From assembly GCF_900091595.1 (NCBI RefSeq), contig NZ_FMCW01000011.1, positions 1 through 64,000 of the forward strand: a stretch of 64,000 bases of DNA, read 5' to 3'. The notes beneath the pieces were generated by a model. It saw only the letters and a list, made by a program, of their open reading frames with translations. It made no database searches and was not told the DNA's origin. The translations under genes and the position numbers were made by a program. Source of the DNA: Micromonospora haikouensis (GTDB taxonomy: Bacteria > Actinomycetota > Actinomycetes > Mycobacteriales > Micromonosporaceae). Shown here piece after piece: positions 36,913 to 45,088 of the stretch. The first letter of the stretch is position 1. Every line of letters starts with the position of its first letter.

Positions 36913-37507
36913 CATGTCGCACCGCCCGCCCGTCCCGAGCGGGCGCGTGACGTCGGCGAAGATCGTTATCGCCGGTGGTTTCGGCGTCGGCAAGACGACG
37001 CTGGTCGGCTCGGTCTCGGAGATCACGCCGCTGACCACCGAGGCGATCATGACCTCCGCCGGCGTGGGCGTCGACGACACCCGGCAGGTGCCGGGCAAGA
37101 CGACGACCACGGTGGCGATGGACTTCGGCCGTATCTCGATCGACCGGGATCTGATCCTGTACCTGTTCGGCACCCCCGGCCAGACCCGGTTCTGGTTCAT
37201 GTGGGACGAGCTGGTCCGGGGCGCCATCGGCGCGGTGGTCCTGGTCGACACCCGGCGGCTGGCCGACTGCTTCGCGGCCATCGACTTCTTCGAGCACCGG
37301 CGGCTGCCGTACCTGGTGGCCATCAACTGCTTCGACGGGATGCAGTACCACGACCCGCAGGACGTCCGGGACGCGCTCGCGATCTCGCACGAGGTGCCGG
37401 TGGTGGCCTGCGACGCCCGTAACCGGGAGTCGACGAAGCACGTGCTGATCTCGCTGGTCGAGTACGTGCTCACGATGCGTCGCTCGCGCGCGGTCGCGCC
37501 GGCCTGA
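36893..37507 (+). CDS. cvnD: Conservon small GTPase CvnD
   Basis: 204-aa Ras-like GTPase closing the conservon. The P-loop is GGFGVGKTT (about residues 27-35), switch I region includes TTEAIMTSAG, the Walker B/switch II region is LYLFGTPGQTRFWFMWDEL, and the base-specificity loop is replaced by AINCFDG instead of NKxD, normal for this family. It probably cycles with CvnB as activator and signals from CvnA at the membrane. GTG at 36893 gives MDFAGSDMSHRPP, with a second possible start at MSHRPP. The four products together resemble a prokaryotic G-protein-coupled sensor. A strong hairpin follows 9 bp after its stop. Confidence 0.95.
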   Translation: MDFAGSDMSHRPPVPSGRVTSAKIVIAGGFGVGKTTLVGSVSEITPLTTEAIMTSAGVGVDDTRQVPGKTTTTVAMDFGRISIDRDLILYLFGTPGQTRFWFMWDELVRGAIGAVVLVDTRRLADCFAAIDFFEHRRLPYLVAINCFDGMQYHDPQDVRDALAISHEVPVVACDARNRESTKHVLISLVEYVLTMRRSRAVAPA

Positions 37508-37516
37508 TCGACGACG

Positions 37517-37563
37517 GGACGCGCCCGACGATCGGCATTCCGCCGGGGTCGTCGGGCGCGTCC
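37517..37563 (+). terminator. Conservon operon terminator
   Basis: Perfect 15-bp stem (GGACGCGCCCGACGA and its complement) with a 17-nt loop, directly after cvnD. Confidence 0.85.
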
Positions 37564-37856
37564 TGCTGTCCGGGCGCGGGTGGCGACCGGCCGCCGTTGC
37601 TGGTGGTCGCCTGCTCCTGCGCCGGGACGCGCTGCCCTGCGTCCTAACCCCTAACCGGGTGTGGGTCCCTCGACGTCAACCGTCCCCAGGGGACGTCAGG
37701 CCGCCGCAGGGCAGGTGTAGCCGTCGGCGTGGGGTGGTTGCGGCCGGGTCTGGTCGGCCGAGGTCCCCGAGTCCACCAGGGAGCTCCCCGTCGTCGTGGC
37801 GGCCGTATGCCGCAACGCTCCGGTGTCCGCAACGCTCCGGTGGCCGGGACGGGAAG
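37564..37856. other. Gene-free stretch between the conservon and the IS110-like gene
   Basis: About 290 bp between convergent genes, with no convincing reading frame. It contains a 17-bp tandem duplication (CCGCAACGCTCCGGTGT and a near copy, 37810-37843). Otherwise I see nothing in it; no insertion-sequence ends are visible. Confidence 0.5.
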
Positions 37857-37879
37857 CCGGGGCGGCGAGGCCGCCCCGG
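37857..37879 (-). terminator. Terminator of the IS110-like gene
   Basis: CCGGGGCGGC-GAG-GCCGCCCCGG: perfect 10-bp stem with a 3-nt loop, ending 8 bp after the stop at 37888. Confidence 0.75.
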
Positions 37880-37887
37880 CGCGGTGG

Positions 37888-40371
37888 TCAGGAGCGGTAG
37901 CCGGCGGAGCGGTACTCGTACTCCCGGTCGTCGTCGCGGTCGCCGGTGTCCCGGGTGAAGTCCCAGCCGCCCGCCGCCTCGCGACCCGGTCGGCCGCCGA
38001 CGGCGAAACCGCCGATCTCCTGCCCGCGACGCCAGCCCCGGAAGTAGCCGGTCGTGTTCTCGGCGAGGCTGGCCGCGTCGCGGACTATCCGCAGGGGACG
38101 CTCCTCGCGCAGGGGCGAGCCCGGCACCAGGTTGGCCTGCGGCACCCGCTTGGGCAGCCCGGCCTTGGTCTCGGCACCCACCGCCGGGCGGGCGGCCTGC
38201 TCGGCGGCCTGCCACCCGGTGTCGGCGGTGCTCGACCAGTCCAGCTCGGCCTCGTCGCCGTGGCCGACGAACCAGGCCGACTTGGCGGCGGCGAAGATCA
38301 GCAGGTCACCGTCTCCCTCGTCGGAGATCGGCGGGGTACGCCGCTCCATCGGGGCGGGACGCGGCGGCTGGGGCGGGGCCGACCGGTGCTCCATGGTGGG
38401 CCGCTGCTCCGCAGGGACCCGCTGCCCGAGCGGGGAGCGGTGCTCCATCGCCGGCCGTTCGGGCCGGGGCTCCGGAGCGGGGCGCTCGGCGCGGGCTGCC
38501 TCGCCCCGGTCAACCAGCCGCAGCGGCGGGGGCTCCAGACGCGGGTCCCCGGTCGGGCCCGACCCCTCCCGCAGTGCCCGGTCGGCCAACGGCGGCGGCT
38601 CGACCAGCCGCAGCATCGGCGGCTCCTGGGGCAGGTCGTCGGCGAGCCACGGCGGGGTGACCCGGCCCTCGGTCGCCGGGACGACCTCGGTCGGGGCGTC
38701 GATCTGCCGCTTCGCCCGCTCCTCGAAGGGGCGCACGACCGGGTTGTTCGGGGAGCTGTCCGCCGGGTCCTCGGGGTTGTTGACCAGCGGCCAGTTCGCC
38801 CGCGAGCCGGGGGGAGCGGCCTCCTGGCCGGGTCGCGGGGCCGGGACCGGGACGCTCAGGTCGGTGGCGCTGAAGCCGCCGGTGGGCGGCGCGGACTCGC
38901 CCGTCGTCTTGGGCCGGGGTGGGATGATGGTGCGCTGCCGCTCCGCCCGCGCGTTCTGGATCGCGGCCGTGGTCAGCGTGGGCCGGAACGGCTCGCCGGC
39001 CTCGGCCGGCGGCACGGACCCGCGCTCGCGCTGGCTCGGCGCGATCGGCGTGATGCCCGGTGGCGGGGGCGGCGGCGCGGAGACCGGCCGGTTGGTCGGG
39101 CCATCGATCAGGCGGCGCGGCTCCGGCGCGGACACGGGCGGGCCGTCCATCAGGCGGCGCGGCTCCGGCGACGGGGGACCGTCCATCAGGCGGCGCGGGT
39201 CGGGCGACGGCGGGCCGGAGACGGGCGGGGTGGCCAAGGCGGCCGGGACGACCGGGCGCGGGGCGACCGGCGGCGGGGCGACGGGCTCCGGCGCGACCGG
39301 TGGCGGGCCGAGCGGACGGGGCTGGGCGGGCAGGCCGCCGCCTACGACCGGCTCGGGACGGCTGCGCCGCCCGGCGACCGGTTCGGGCTCGGTGGGACGC
39401 AGCGCGCGCAGACCCGAGCCGGGAAGCTCGGCGATCGGCTCCCCCCGGCGGGCGGCGGCCCGGCGGCCCGACGCGGGCGCGGGGGTGGTGACCAGGGCGT
39501 CGAGCGCGCCGACCAGGGCCTCGCAGCCCGCGTCGCACGCCCGCACCGAGGCCACCGCCTGGCGGACGGTCTCGGCCACGGCGGAGGTGAGCGCCCGGCT
39601 CACCGCCGCGCGGCGTGGGGTCTCGGCGATGGCGACCCGCAGCGCGGTCACCGCATCGTTGATCTTGCCTTCGTCGGCCACCCCGTCGGCCGCGAGGTGG
39701 GCGGCGATGGCGTCCGCCGCCACCGACACCTCCCGGCCCCGGGCGATCGTCCCGCCCAGCATGCCGGGTTCCGGCAGGGCGTCGAGCACGGCCAGGGCGA
39801 CCGGCTCGGCCGGGTCCGGGTACGCGCGCAGGGCGGCGGGGTAGAGCTCCCGCAGCACCTCGCGCAGCGCCACGGCGGCGGAGTGCCGGCCGCTGGCGAG
39901 CGCGGCGTGCGCCGAGAGGACCTGCTTGTAGCCGGCGAGGTCCCGGGGCGCCGGCAGGGTGACCGCCGACAGCGCGCCGGCCTGGAGAGCCCGGGCCAGC
40001 CCGACCGCCCGCCGCTCGGCCGGCGGGGACTGCATCTCCTCCAGCGAGTCGTCGTCGGCGAACCGCTCGGCGAAGTCGTCGACGGAGTCGTCGTCCGCGA
40101 TGGCCAGGGGACGCCCGGCGGCGCTCAGCAGCGAGGTGACCGTGTGGTCGTCGCTGTCGGCGGCGATCGCGGCCCCGCTCGGCCCGCCCGACCGCTCCAC
40201 GAGCAGCGCGACCAGTTGGGCATAGCCGGCCGGGTCGTCGCCGATCTCGCAGACATGGAGCAGCCGACCTGCGTCGTCGACCACAGCGGACGTCAGCGTC
40301 GAACCGGCCGAGGCCGGTCGGTCGGCCGGATCCGCCGAGGCCAGACCGCAGTACACGCGCACGAGCGCCAC
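37888..40371 (-). CDS. IS110-transposase-like N-terminus joined to a conservon-kinase-like tail
   Basis: 827-aa protein. Residues about 1-230 look like the N-terminal DEDD (RuvC-like) domain of IS110-type transposases: VRVYCGLASADPADR, VDDAGRLLHVCEIGDDP, then IAADSDDHT and a helical part ending near YPAALRAYPDP. Residues about 300-700 are disordered and Pro-rich, with a repeated PEPRRLMDGPP unit. Residues about 710-785 (GWQAAEQAAR, GLPKRVPQANLVPG, GYFRGWRRGQE) match the end of CvnA encoded next door. The GTG at 40371 is chosen because GGAGGA lies 8 nt upstream; the earlier ATG gives a non-conserved leader. No insertion-sequence ends or second transposase domain are visible, so a domesticated role with the conservon is inferred. 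Biochemical function is unknown. Confidence 0.72.
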   Translation of the reverse strand: MALVRVYCGLASADPADRPASAGSTLTSAVVDDAGRLLHVCEIGDDPAGYAQLVALLVERSGGPSGAAIAADSDDHTVTSLLSAAGRPLAIADDDSVDDFAERFADDDSLEEMQSPPAERRAVGLARALQAGALSAVTLPAPRDLAGYKQVLSAHAALASGRHSAAVALREVLRELYPAALRAYPDPAEPVALAVLDALPEPGMLGGTIARGREVSVAADAIAAHLAADGVADEGKINDAVTALRVAIAETPRRAAVSRALTSAVAETVRQAVASVRACDAGCEALVGALDALVTTPAPASGRRAAARRGEPIAELPGSGLRALRPTEPEPVAGRRSRPEPVVGGGLPAQPRPLGPPPVAPEPVAPPPVAPRPVVPAALATPPVSGPPSPDPRRLMDGPPSPEPRRLMDGPPVSAPEPRRLIDGPTNRPVSAPPPPPPGITPIAPSQRERGSVPPAEAGEPFRPTLTTAAIQNARAERQRTIIPPRPKTTGESAPPTGGFSATDLSVPVPAPRPGQEAAPPGSRANWPLVNNPEDPADSSPNNPVVRPFEERAKRQIDAPTEVVPATEGRVTPPWLADDLPQEPPMLRLVEPPPLADRALREGSGPTGDPRLEPPPLRLVDRGEAARAERPAPEPRPERPAMEHRSPLGQRVPAEQRPTMEHRSAPPQPPRPAPMERRTPPISDEGDGDLLIFAAAKSAWFVGHGDEAELDWSSTADTGWQAAEQAARPAVGAETKAGLPKRVPQANLVPGSPLREERPLRIVRDAASLAENTTGYFRGWRRGQEIGGFAVGGRPGREAAGGWDFTRDTGDRDDDREYEYRSAGYRS

Positions 40372-40435
40372 GGCGTCGTCCTCCTCCCGGGACTGAGGTC
40401 TTTCTCTGCCAGAGACTGATGCTCCCTGGAACGCG

Positions 40436-41422
40436 TCAGTCGCGCCAGTCCACGACTGCAGAGATCTTGCCGACAATGGTGCGCCACCCGAGACTCGCCG
40501 TCTGCGCGCCGATCTTCCTCAGCCGACGCCGGCCGAGGAAGCCCCCGATCCCGCCGTTGGCGGTGGCGCGCAGCGCCTCGTCCAGGTCGTCGAGGCTGGA
40601 GCCGGCGGAGAGCATGTCCAGCACCGCGGGCAGCCGCAGCGCGTACGCGATGTCCCGGGCCACCTCGCCGGCCTCGATCAGGAGGGTCGAGTCCCAGGTG
40701 TCGTGCCCGCCCCGCAGGTTCTCCACGACCAGGTCGAGCTCGTAGGTGTCCTCGTCGAGCGGAACGATGTCGGCCGGTTCCACCCGTTCGGACAGTTCAT
40801 TCCAGCTGTCCAGTTGAGACATGTCGTTGGGCGCGCCGGACCTGACGAAGCTGACGAGAGACTCCGGCGTCTTGAACAGCAGCAACTTGCCCCGGTGGCT
40901 GAGGAAGACCGGCACCTCCTCGTCGCCCGCCTCGTCCTCGGCGTCGTCGGCGTCCGACTCCTCCGTCGCGTCCGCGTCGGCGTCAGCGGTGTCGGCGTCA
41001 GCCGCGTCGGCGTCGGCGGTCGGCTTGCGGCGGCGGGACTTCCCGTCCCCCTCCTCGGCCTCCTCGGCCTCTGCCTCGGCGAACTCGGCGGCCAGTTCCT
41101 CGTCGAGGATGACGACCTCGTCGTCGTCCTCGTCGTCGGTCTCGACCGCCTGCCTGCGGGCCAGGAACGGGTCGTCCTGGTCGCGCTCGGCGACGTCGGT
41201 CGGGGTCAGCTCCCGCGCCGGCCGGTACGCCCGCAGCGTGAAGCCGGTGCCGGCGGGCAGGGCGATCTCGACCGGGTCGATCCGCAGCTCGTCCCAGAGA
41301 GCGCGGTCGGCTTCGCGCGCCGACGGGCGCTCGGCGTCCTCGTCGATCTCTTCGAGGGTGCCGTCGGTCTCGTCGAGCTCGGGCTCGTCGGCGTCGGGCC
41401 GTTGGGGCGACTGGCGGGCCAC
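40436..41422 (-). CDS. Conserved acidic protein of unknown function
   Basis: 328-aa protein upstream of, and probably co-transcribed with, the IS110-like gene (64-bp gap). GTG at 41422 is used, since GGAGG lies 5 nt before it. An N-terminal segment (about 1-100) includes ALWDELRIDPVEIALPAGTG. The middle (about 100-185) is extremely acidic and repetitive, with many Asp/Ala/Glu runs such as DADAADADTADADADA. The C-terminal 140 residues look folded: VPVFLSHRGKLLLFKTPESL, VRSGAPNDMSQLDSW, and VARDIAYALRLPAVLDML, ending VGKISAVVDWRD. I do not recognise a named domain. Acidity suggests binding to a basic partner. Synteny with the conservon would be worth checking. Confidence 0.75.
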   Translation of the reverse strand: MARQSPQRPDADEPELDETDGTLEEIDEDAERPSAREADRALWDELRIDPVEIALPAGTGFTLRAYRPARELTPTDVAERDQDDPFLARRQAVETDDEDDDEVVILDEELAAEFAEAEAEEAEEGDGKSRRRKPTADADAADADTADADADATEESDADDAEDEAGDEEVPVFLSHRGKLLLFKTPESLVSFVRSGAPNDMSQLDSWNELSERVEPADIVPLDEDTYELDLVVENLRGGHDTWDSTLLIEAGEVARDIAYALRLPAVLDMLSAGSSLDDLDEALRATANGGIGGFLGRRRLRKIGAQTASLGWRTIVGKISAVVDWRD

Positions 41423-41570
41423 GCTGACCTCCGTGTGCTTCGGGCTGCCCACCCGGCGGCGTCTCCGGCCGTCGAGTGACTCTGGGCACATACCCTAGTG
41501 GGCGACTCCGGGAGGCCGATGCCCGCACCCCGGTGGCGGCCCGCGTGGCCCACACGTAGTCTTGCTACCT

Positions 41571-41906
41571 ATGAAGGCCCAGGCGCTGCACGGACACCTC
41601 GACGCGCTGCTGCTCGCGGTGCTGGAGCGGGGGGCCCTGCACGGCTACGCCATCATTGAGGCGCTGCGCGCCCGCAGCGAGGGCGCCCTCGACCTGCCCA
41701 CCGGGACGATCTACCCGGCGCTGCGCCGACTGGAGCGGGCGGGGCACGTGGCCAGCAGTTGGAGCACCGTCAATGGCCGGGAGCGCCGCACCTACGAGCT
41801 GACCGACTCGGGTCGTCGGGCCCTCGCCGGTGAGCGGGCCGGCTGGCGGGAGTTCAGCGCGACCGTCGGCCAGTTCCTCGGCGACACCCCGCCCGCGCCG
41901 GCCTGA
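41571..41906 (+). CDS. PadR-family transcriptional regulator
   Basis: 111-aa winged-helix regulator. The PadR pattern is complete: LLLAVLERGALHGYAIIEAL, LPTGTIYPALRRLERAGHV with the recognition helix, and the wing and tail RRTYELTDSGRRALAGER. PadR regulators commonly control adjacent efflux pumps and are often paired with a permease-prefix-domain protein. Such a protein is encoded convergently at 42423-43115, separated by a palindromic repeat. ATG at 41571; the TTG at 41562 is in frame but less likely. The ligand is unknown. It is divergent from the acidic protein gene, sharing a 148-bp control region. Confidence 0.92.
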   Translation: MKAQALHGHLDALLLAVLERGALHGYAIIEALRARSEGALDLPTGTIYPALRRLERAGHVASSWSTVNGRERRTYELTDSGRRALAGERAGWREFSATVGQFLGDTPPAPA

Positions 41907-42122
41907 CCCCGCCCGGCTGCCCGCGCCCGCCCGCGGCGCCTACGCCCGCGCCCGCCGGCGGCCCCTACGCCCGCGTCCCGGGCCCGCGCCCCGGGCTTGC
42001 GGCCCGCCCTCGGGTTCGCCGCACTCATGTCACTTTCTGTCATGGCGGGGGCCATCGTCGGTGCGGGAGAGCGTGCGTCACTCCGCGTGGCGGTCGGCCT
42101 GCCCGGCATGACGACTCGTCTT
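41907..42122. other. Low-complexity GC-rich spacer
   Basis: After padR, about 100 bp of CCTACGCCCGCG-type direct repeats, then ordinary sequence up to the palindromic element. I see no gene, terminator or promoter I can support. Confidence 0.4.
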
Positions 42123-42250
42123 CCCTTTGCTCTGCACCCATCCGCGCAACACCCGGCTGAGCTGCTCGGATGTGGAGTCGGCGGTGCCGGGCGGGTCGAC
42201 GTGCGGTCACCCTGCGTCAGGTGTTGCGTATGTGGGTGCAGAGCAAAGGG
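42123..42250. repeat. Palindromic element, family 2 (copy 2)
   Basis: 128-bp element with perfect 18-bp terminal inverted repeats (CCCTTTGCTCTGCACCCA and its complement); similarity of the arms extends to about 31 bp (CGCAACACC in both). It shares arms with the 73-bp copy at 30074-30146. The interior is unrelated between copies. It lies between padR and its likely partner gene. Confidence 0.9.
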
Positions 42251-42422
42251 GTGAAGTGGGCGTGGTGGTGCTGGGCGGGGCCGTTGCGGGGAGTGACGAA
42301 CGGGGGCGTGGGTGCGTGGGACGTGGTGCGTCCGGGCGCGGCCGACTCCGGCGGAGCGCCGGACCCACGCCGGGGCGGCGGGTCGGCGGGTCGGCGAGCC
42401 GGCGAGCCGGCTCGGGCGCACC

Positions 42423-43115
42423 CTATGCCGGTTCGGCCGGCCGGCGGCGGGTCGCGAGCAGCCAGGACCGGGCCGCCCGGCCGATCCACAGGAACCCCGC
42501 GCCGCTGGCCAGCGCGCCGACCAGCATCGGTGGCCAGGTGCGGGCCGCCTCCCACAGCCCGACGGACCAGCCGTACAGGGCCGCGCCGCTGGCCGCGCCG
42601 AGGACGAGCGCGGCGGTGAGCGCGAAGCCGGTCAGCCGGGCGAGGCGGGGCAGCGCCGGGTGCGCCGACCGGGCCGACGCGGCGACCACCGTCAGCCCCG
42701 CCACCGCCAGCACGGCCGCGCCCAGCCAGATGCCGTTCACCGCGCCCGACAGCAGGCGGTAGGCCACCGGTGGGCCGGGCCCGCCGCTCCAGCTCGACCC
42801 CTGCCAGGTCAGGTCGCCCGCGACGACCAGCACGCCGGCGACCGCGAGCACCCGCAGGGACAGGCCGCGCAGCGACCCGGTGGCCAGCTCCGCCTGGTAC
42901 GCCGGGGCGAGCCGGGCCGGCTCGCCGAACTCGGCCACCGCCCGCCGCGCGGCCTCCGCTGCCGGCAGACCCCCGTCCCGGTACGCCTCCACGGCGTCCT
43001 GCAACGCGTGGCGGGCCTCGGTGAGCAGATCGGCCTTCAGCCGCGCCGGGCCGTGCAGCCGGTCGCCCAGCTCGCGCAGCCGCTCCTCCACGAGTACGTC
43101 GTCGCCGCGCGCCAT
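42423..43115 (-). CDS. Permease-prefix-like membrane protein (PadR partner)
   Basis: 230-aa protein. The N-terminal cytoplasmic helical domain (about 1-75: MARGDDVLVEERLRELGDRL, ARHALQDAVEAYRDGGLPAA, ARRAVAEFGEPARLAPAYQ) matches the permease-prefix-type domain often found with PadR regulators. Four hydrophobic helices follow (about 85-105, 118-140, 155-180, 190-210), and the C-terminus is basic. Its role is probably in membrane-stress or transport control together with the PadR protein. ATG at 43115 is used. It is convergent with padR instead of downstream of it, the more usual order, with a 128-bp palindromic element between them, so the locus may have been rearranged. Confidence 0.75.
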   Translation of the reverse strand: MARGDDVLVEERLRELGDRLHGPARLKADLLTEARHALQDAVEAYRDGGLPAAEAARRAVAEFGEPARLAPAYQAELATGSLRGLSLRVLAVAGVLVVAGDLTWQGSSWSGGPGPPVAYRLLSGAVNGIWLGAAVLAVAGLTVVAASARSAHPALPRLARLTGFALTAALVLGAASGAALYGWSVGLWEAARTWPPMLVGALASGAGFLWIGRAARSWLLATRRRPAEPA

Positions 43116-43174
43116 GCGACCGAGCCTGCCACGCGGCGGCGGGCGGCGCGTCCGGGGGAATCCCGGAGGCCGGC

Positions 43175-45088
43175 TCAGGGGCGGGGCGTCAGGGCCAGGT
43201 ACCCGCGCTCGGCCGCCTCCTGGAGCAGCCACTGGTCCCGGTACCAGCCCGGCGCGGCGACCAACTCGTCGTGCCGGCCGCGCTGGACCACCCGGCCGGC
43301 GTCGAGCACCACGATCTCGTCGAGGTCGGCGAGCCCGCTGAGCCGGTGGCTGATCAGCAGCACCGAGTGCCCGGCGGGGGTCGCCGCCAGCGCCGAGGCG
43401 AGCACCGCGTCGGCGGCGGCCGGGTCGAGCCCCTCGGTCGGCTCGTCGAGCACCAGCACCCCGGGCGCGGCGAGCAGCGCCCGGGCCAGCGCGAGGCGCT
43501 GCCGCTGGCCGCCGGAGAGCTGACCGCCCTCCTCGCCGACCACCGTGTCCCAGCCGGCCGGCTGGGCGTGCACCCAGTCCAGCAGCCCGGCCGCCCGGGT
43601 CGCGGCGGCCAGCTCCGCCTCGTCGGCGGCGGGCCGGCCGAGCAGCAGGTTCTCCCGGACCGTGGCGTGGAAGACGTACGCCTCGGCGAGCAGGCCACCG
43701 ACCGCCCGGGGGAGTTCCTCGGCCGGGTACGCCGACAGGTCGACCCCGTCGAGGGTGACCCGGCCCTCCGCCGGGCCCACCGAGCCGGTGAGGACGGCGG
43801 CGAGGGTGCTCTTGCCGGCGCCGCTGGGCCCGACCAAGGCGATCCGGCGACCGGCCGGCAGATCCAGGGTGAACCGGTCGAGGGCCGGGGCGGCGCCGGC
43901 CCGGTACCGCACGGTGACCTCGTCGAAGCGCACGTCGTGCGAGCCCGGGACGACGGCGGTGACCCCGGCGGCCCGAGCGGCCCCCACCTCGGCCCCGGCC
44001 CTGGCCCCCACCTCGGCCCCGGCCCCGACCCCGGCAGCGGCCGCGTCGGTCTCCGGAGCGGTCAGCAGGGCGGCCACCCGGACCAGCCCCGCCCGCAGCT
44101 GGGTGCGCTGCCGGGCGGCCCCGACCAGCGCGAGCGCCACCTCGACGGCGGCCAGGGAGCCCACCGCCAGCACGCCGACCAGCACCCCGCCGACGCCGCC
44201 GCGCAGCGCGGTGACCACCACCGCGCCGGCGGTAGCACCGGCGACCAGCACCCCGGCGGCGTCCACGGCGAAGCCGGTCGCGGCGAGCCGCCGTTCCAGC
44301 CGGGCCAGCCGGCGGGCCCGGTCGGCGGCGGCGTCCAGCGCGTGCCCGGTGGCCCCGAACGCGGCCAGGTCGGCCGCGCCGTGGGTCAGGTCCACGGCGT
44401 CCGTGGCGAGGGCGCCGCGCAGCGGGGCCACCTGGTCGGCGGCGTGCCGGGTCAGCGCGGTGGCCGCGAGCGGCAGGGCCACCCCGGCGACGAGCAGGCC
44501 CAGCGCCAGCACCCCGGCGGCGGGCAGCGACACGGCGGCGGCCCCGGCCCCGGCCAGCACGCTGACCGTCGCGGCGGCGGCCCCCGGGACGAGCACCCGC
44601 AGCAGCAGGTCCTGCACGGCCTCCACGTCGGACACGAGCCGGCTCAGGGCGTCCCCGGTGCGCTGCCGGGCGGCGTCGCGCCGGGCGGCCAGGGCGGCGA
44701 AGACCCCGGCCCGCACGTCGGTGATCATCCGCAGTACGGCGTCGTGTCCGGCGAGGCGCTCGGTGTAGCGGAACACGCCCCGGCTGATCGCCAGCGCCCG
44801 CACCGCGACGATCGCCACGGTGAGCCGGTCCAGCGGCGGCCGGCCGGCGGCGCTCATCAGCAGCCAGGTGGCGGTGGCCATCAGGGCCAGCCCGGCGAAC
44901 TCGGTGGCGGCGGCGAGCAGCCCCGCGCCGACCAGCCGGCCCAGGTACGGCCGGGCCAGCCGCAGCACGGCCCGCTCGGCGGCCCGGACGCTCCCGTCGC
45001 CAGCCCGGCCGCTGTTGTCGCCTGCCCGGACGCTCCCGTTGCCAGGCTGGCCGCTGTTGTCGCCAGCCCGGCTGCTCCCGCTGCTCAC
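43175..45088 (-). CDS. cydC: Thiol reductant ABC exporter subunit CydC
   Basis: 637-aa half-transporter pairing with CydD to export cysteine and glutathione-type thiols, needed for cytochrome bd assembly. After an N-terminal low-complexity leader with a duplicated RAGDNSG unit, six helices occupy about 45-330. The ATPase domain (about 400-635) has Walker A GPSGAGKST, signature LSGGQRQRLALARALL and Walker B LVLDEPT, and the switch His in LLISHRL. A short AGAEVGA repeat lies in the linker near residue 370. The GTG at 45088 overlaps the cydD stop (GTGA). In an intact operon cydAB would precede, but here cydA is missing and cydB is truncated, so the transporter may serve only redox balance, or may be a relic. 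Confidence 0.92.
   Translation of the reverse strand: MSSGSSRAGDNSGQPGNGSVRAGDNSGRAGDGSVRAAERAVLRLARPYLGRLVGAGLLAAATEFAGLALMATATWLLMSAAGRPPLDRLTVAIVAVRALAISRGVFRYTERLAGHDAVLRMITDVRAGVFAALAARRDAARQRTGDALSRLVSDVEAVQDLLLRVLVPGAAAATVSVLAGAGAAAVSLPAAGVLALGLLVAGVALPLAATALTRHAADQVAPLRGALATDAVDLTHGAADLAAFGATGHALDAAADRARRLARLERRLAATGFAVDAAGVLVAGATAGAVVVTALRGGVGGVLVGVLAVGSLAAVEVALALVGAARQRTQLRAGLVRVAALLTAPETDAAAAGVGAGAEVGARAGAEVGAARAAGVTAVVPGSHDVRFDEVTVRYRAGAAPALDRFTLDLPAGRRIALVGPSGAGKSTLAAVLTGSVGPAEGRVTLDGVDLSAYPAEELPRAVGGLLAEAYVFHATVRENLLLGRPAADEAELAAATRAAGLLDWVHAQPAGWDTVVGEEGGQLSGGQRQRLALARALLAAPGVLVLDEPTEGLDPAAADAVLASALAATPAGHSVLLISHRLSGLADLDEIVVLDAGRVVQRGRHDELVAAPGWYRDQWLLQEAAERGYLALTPRP

Noticed and set aside
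37888..40371. Active IS110 insertion sequence
   Set aside because: No second transposase domain, no recognisable element ends, and a long disordered tail homologous to CvnA; treated as a derived protein instead.
42123..42250. CRISPR-like repeat
   Set aside because: Only two inverted arms around one core; no regularly spaced direct repeats and no cas genes anywhere in the window.
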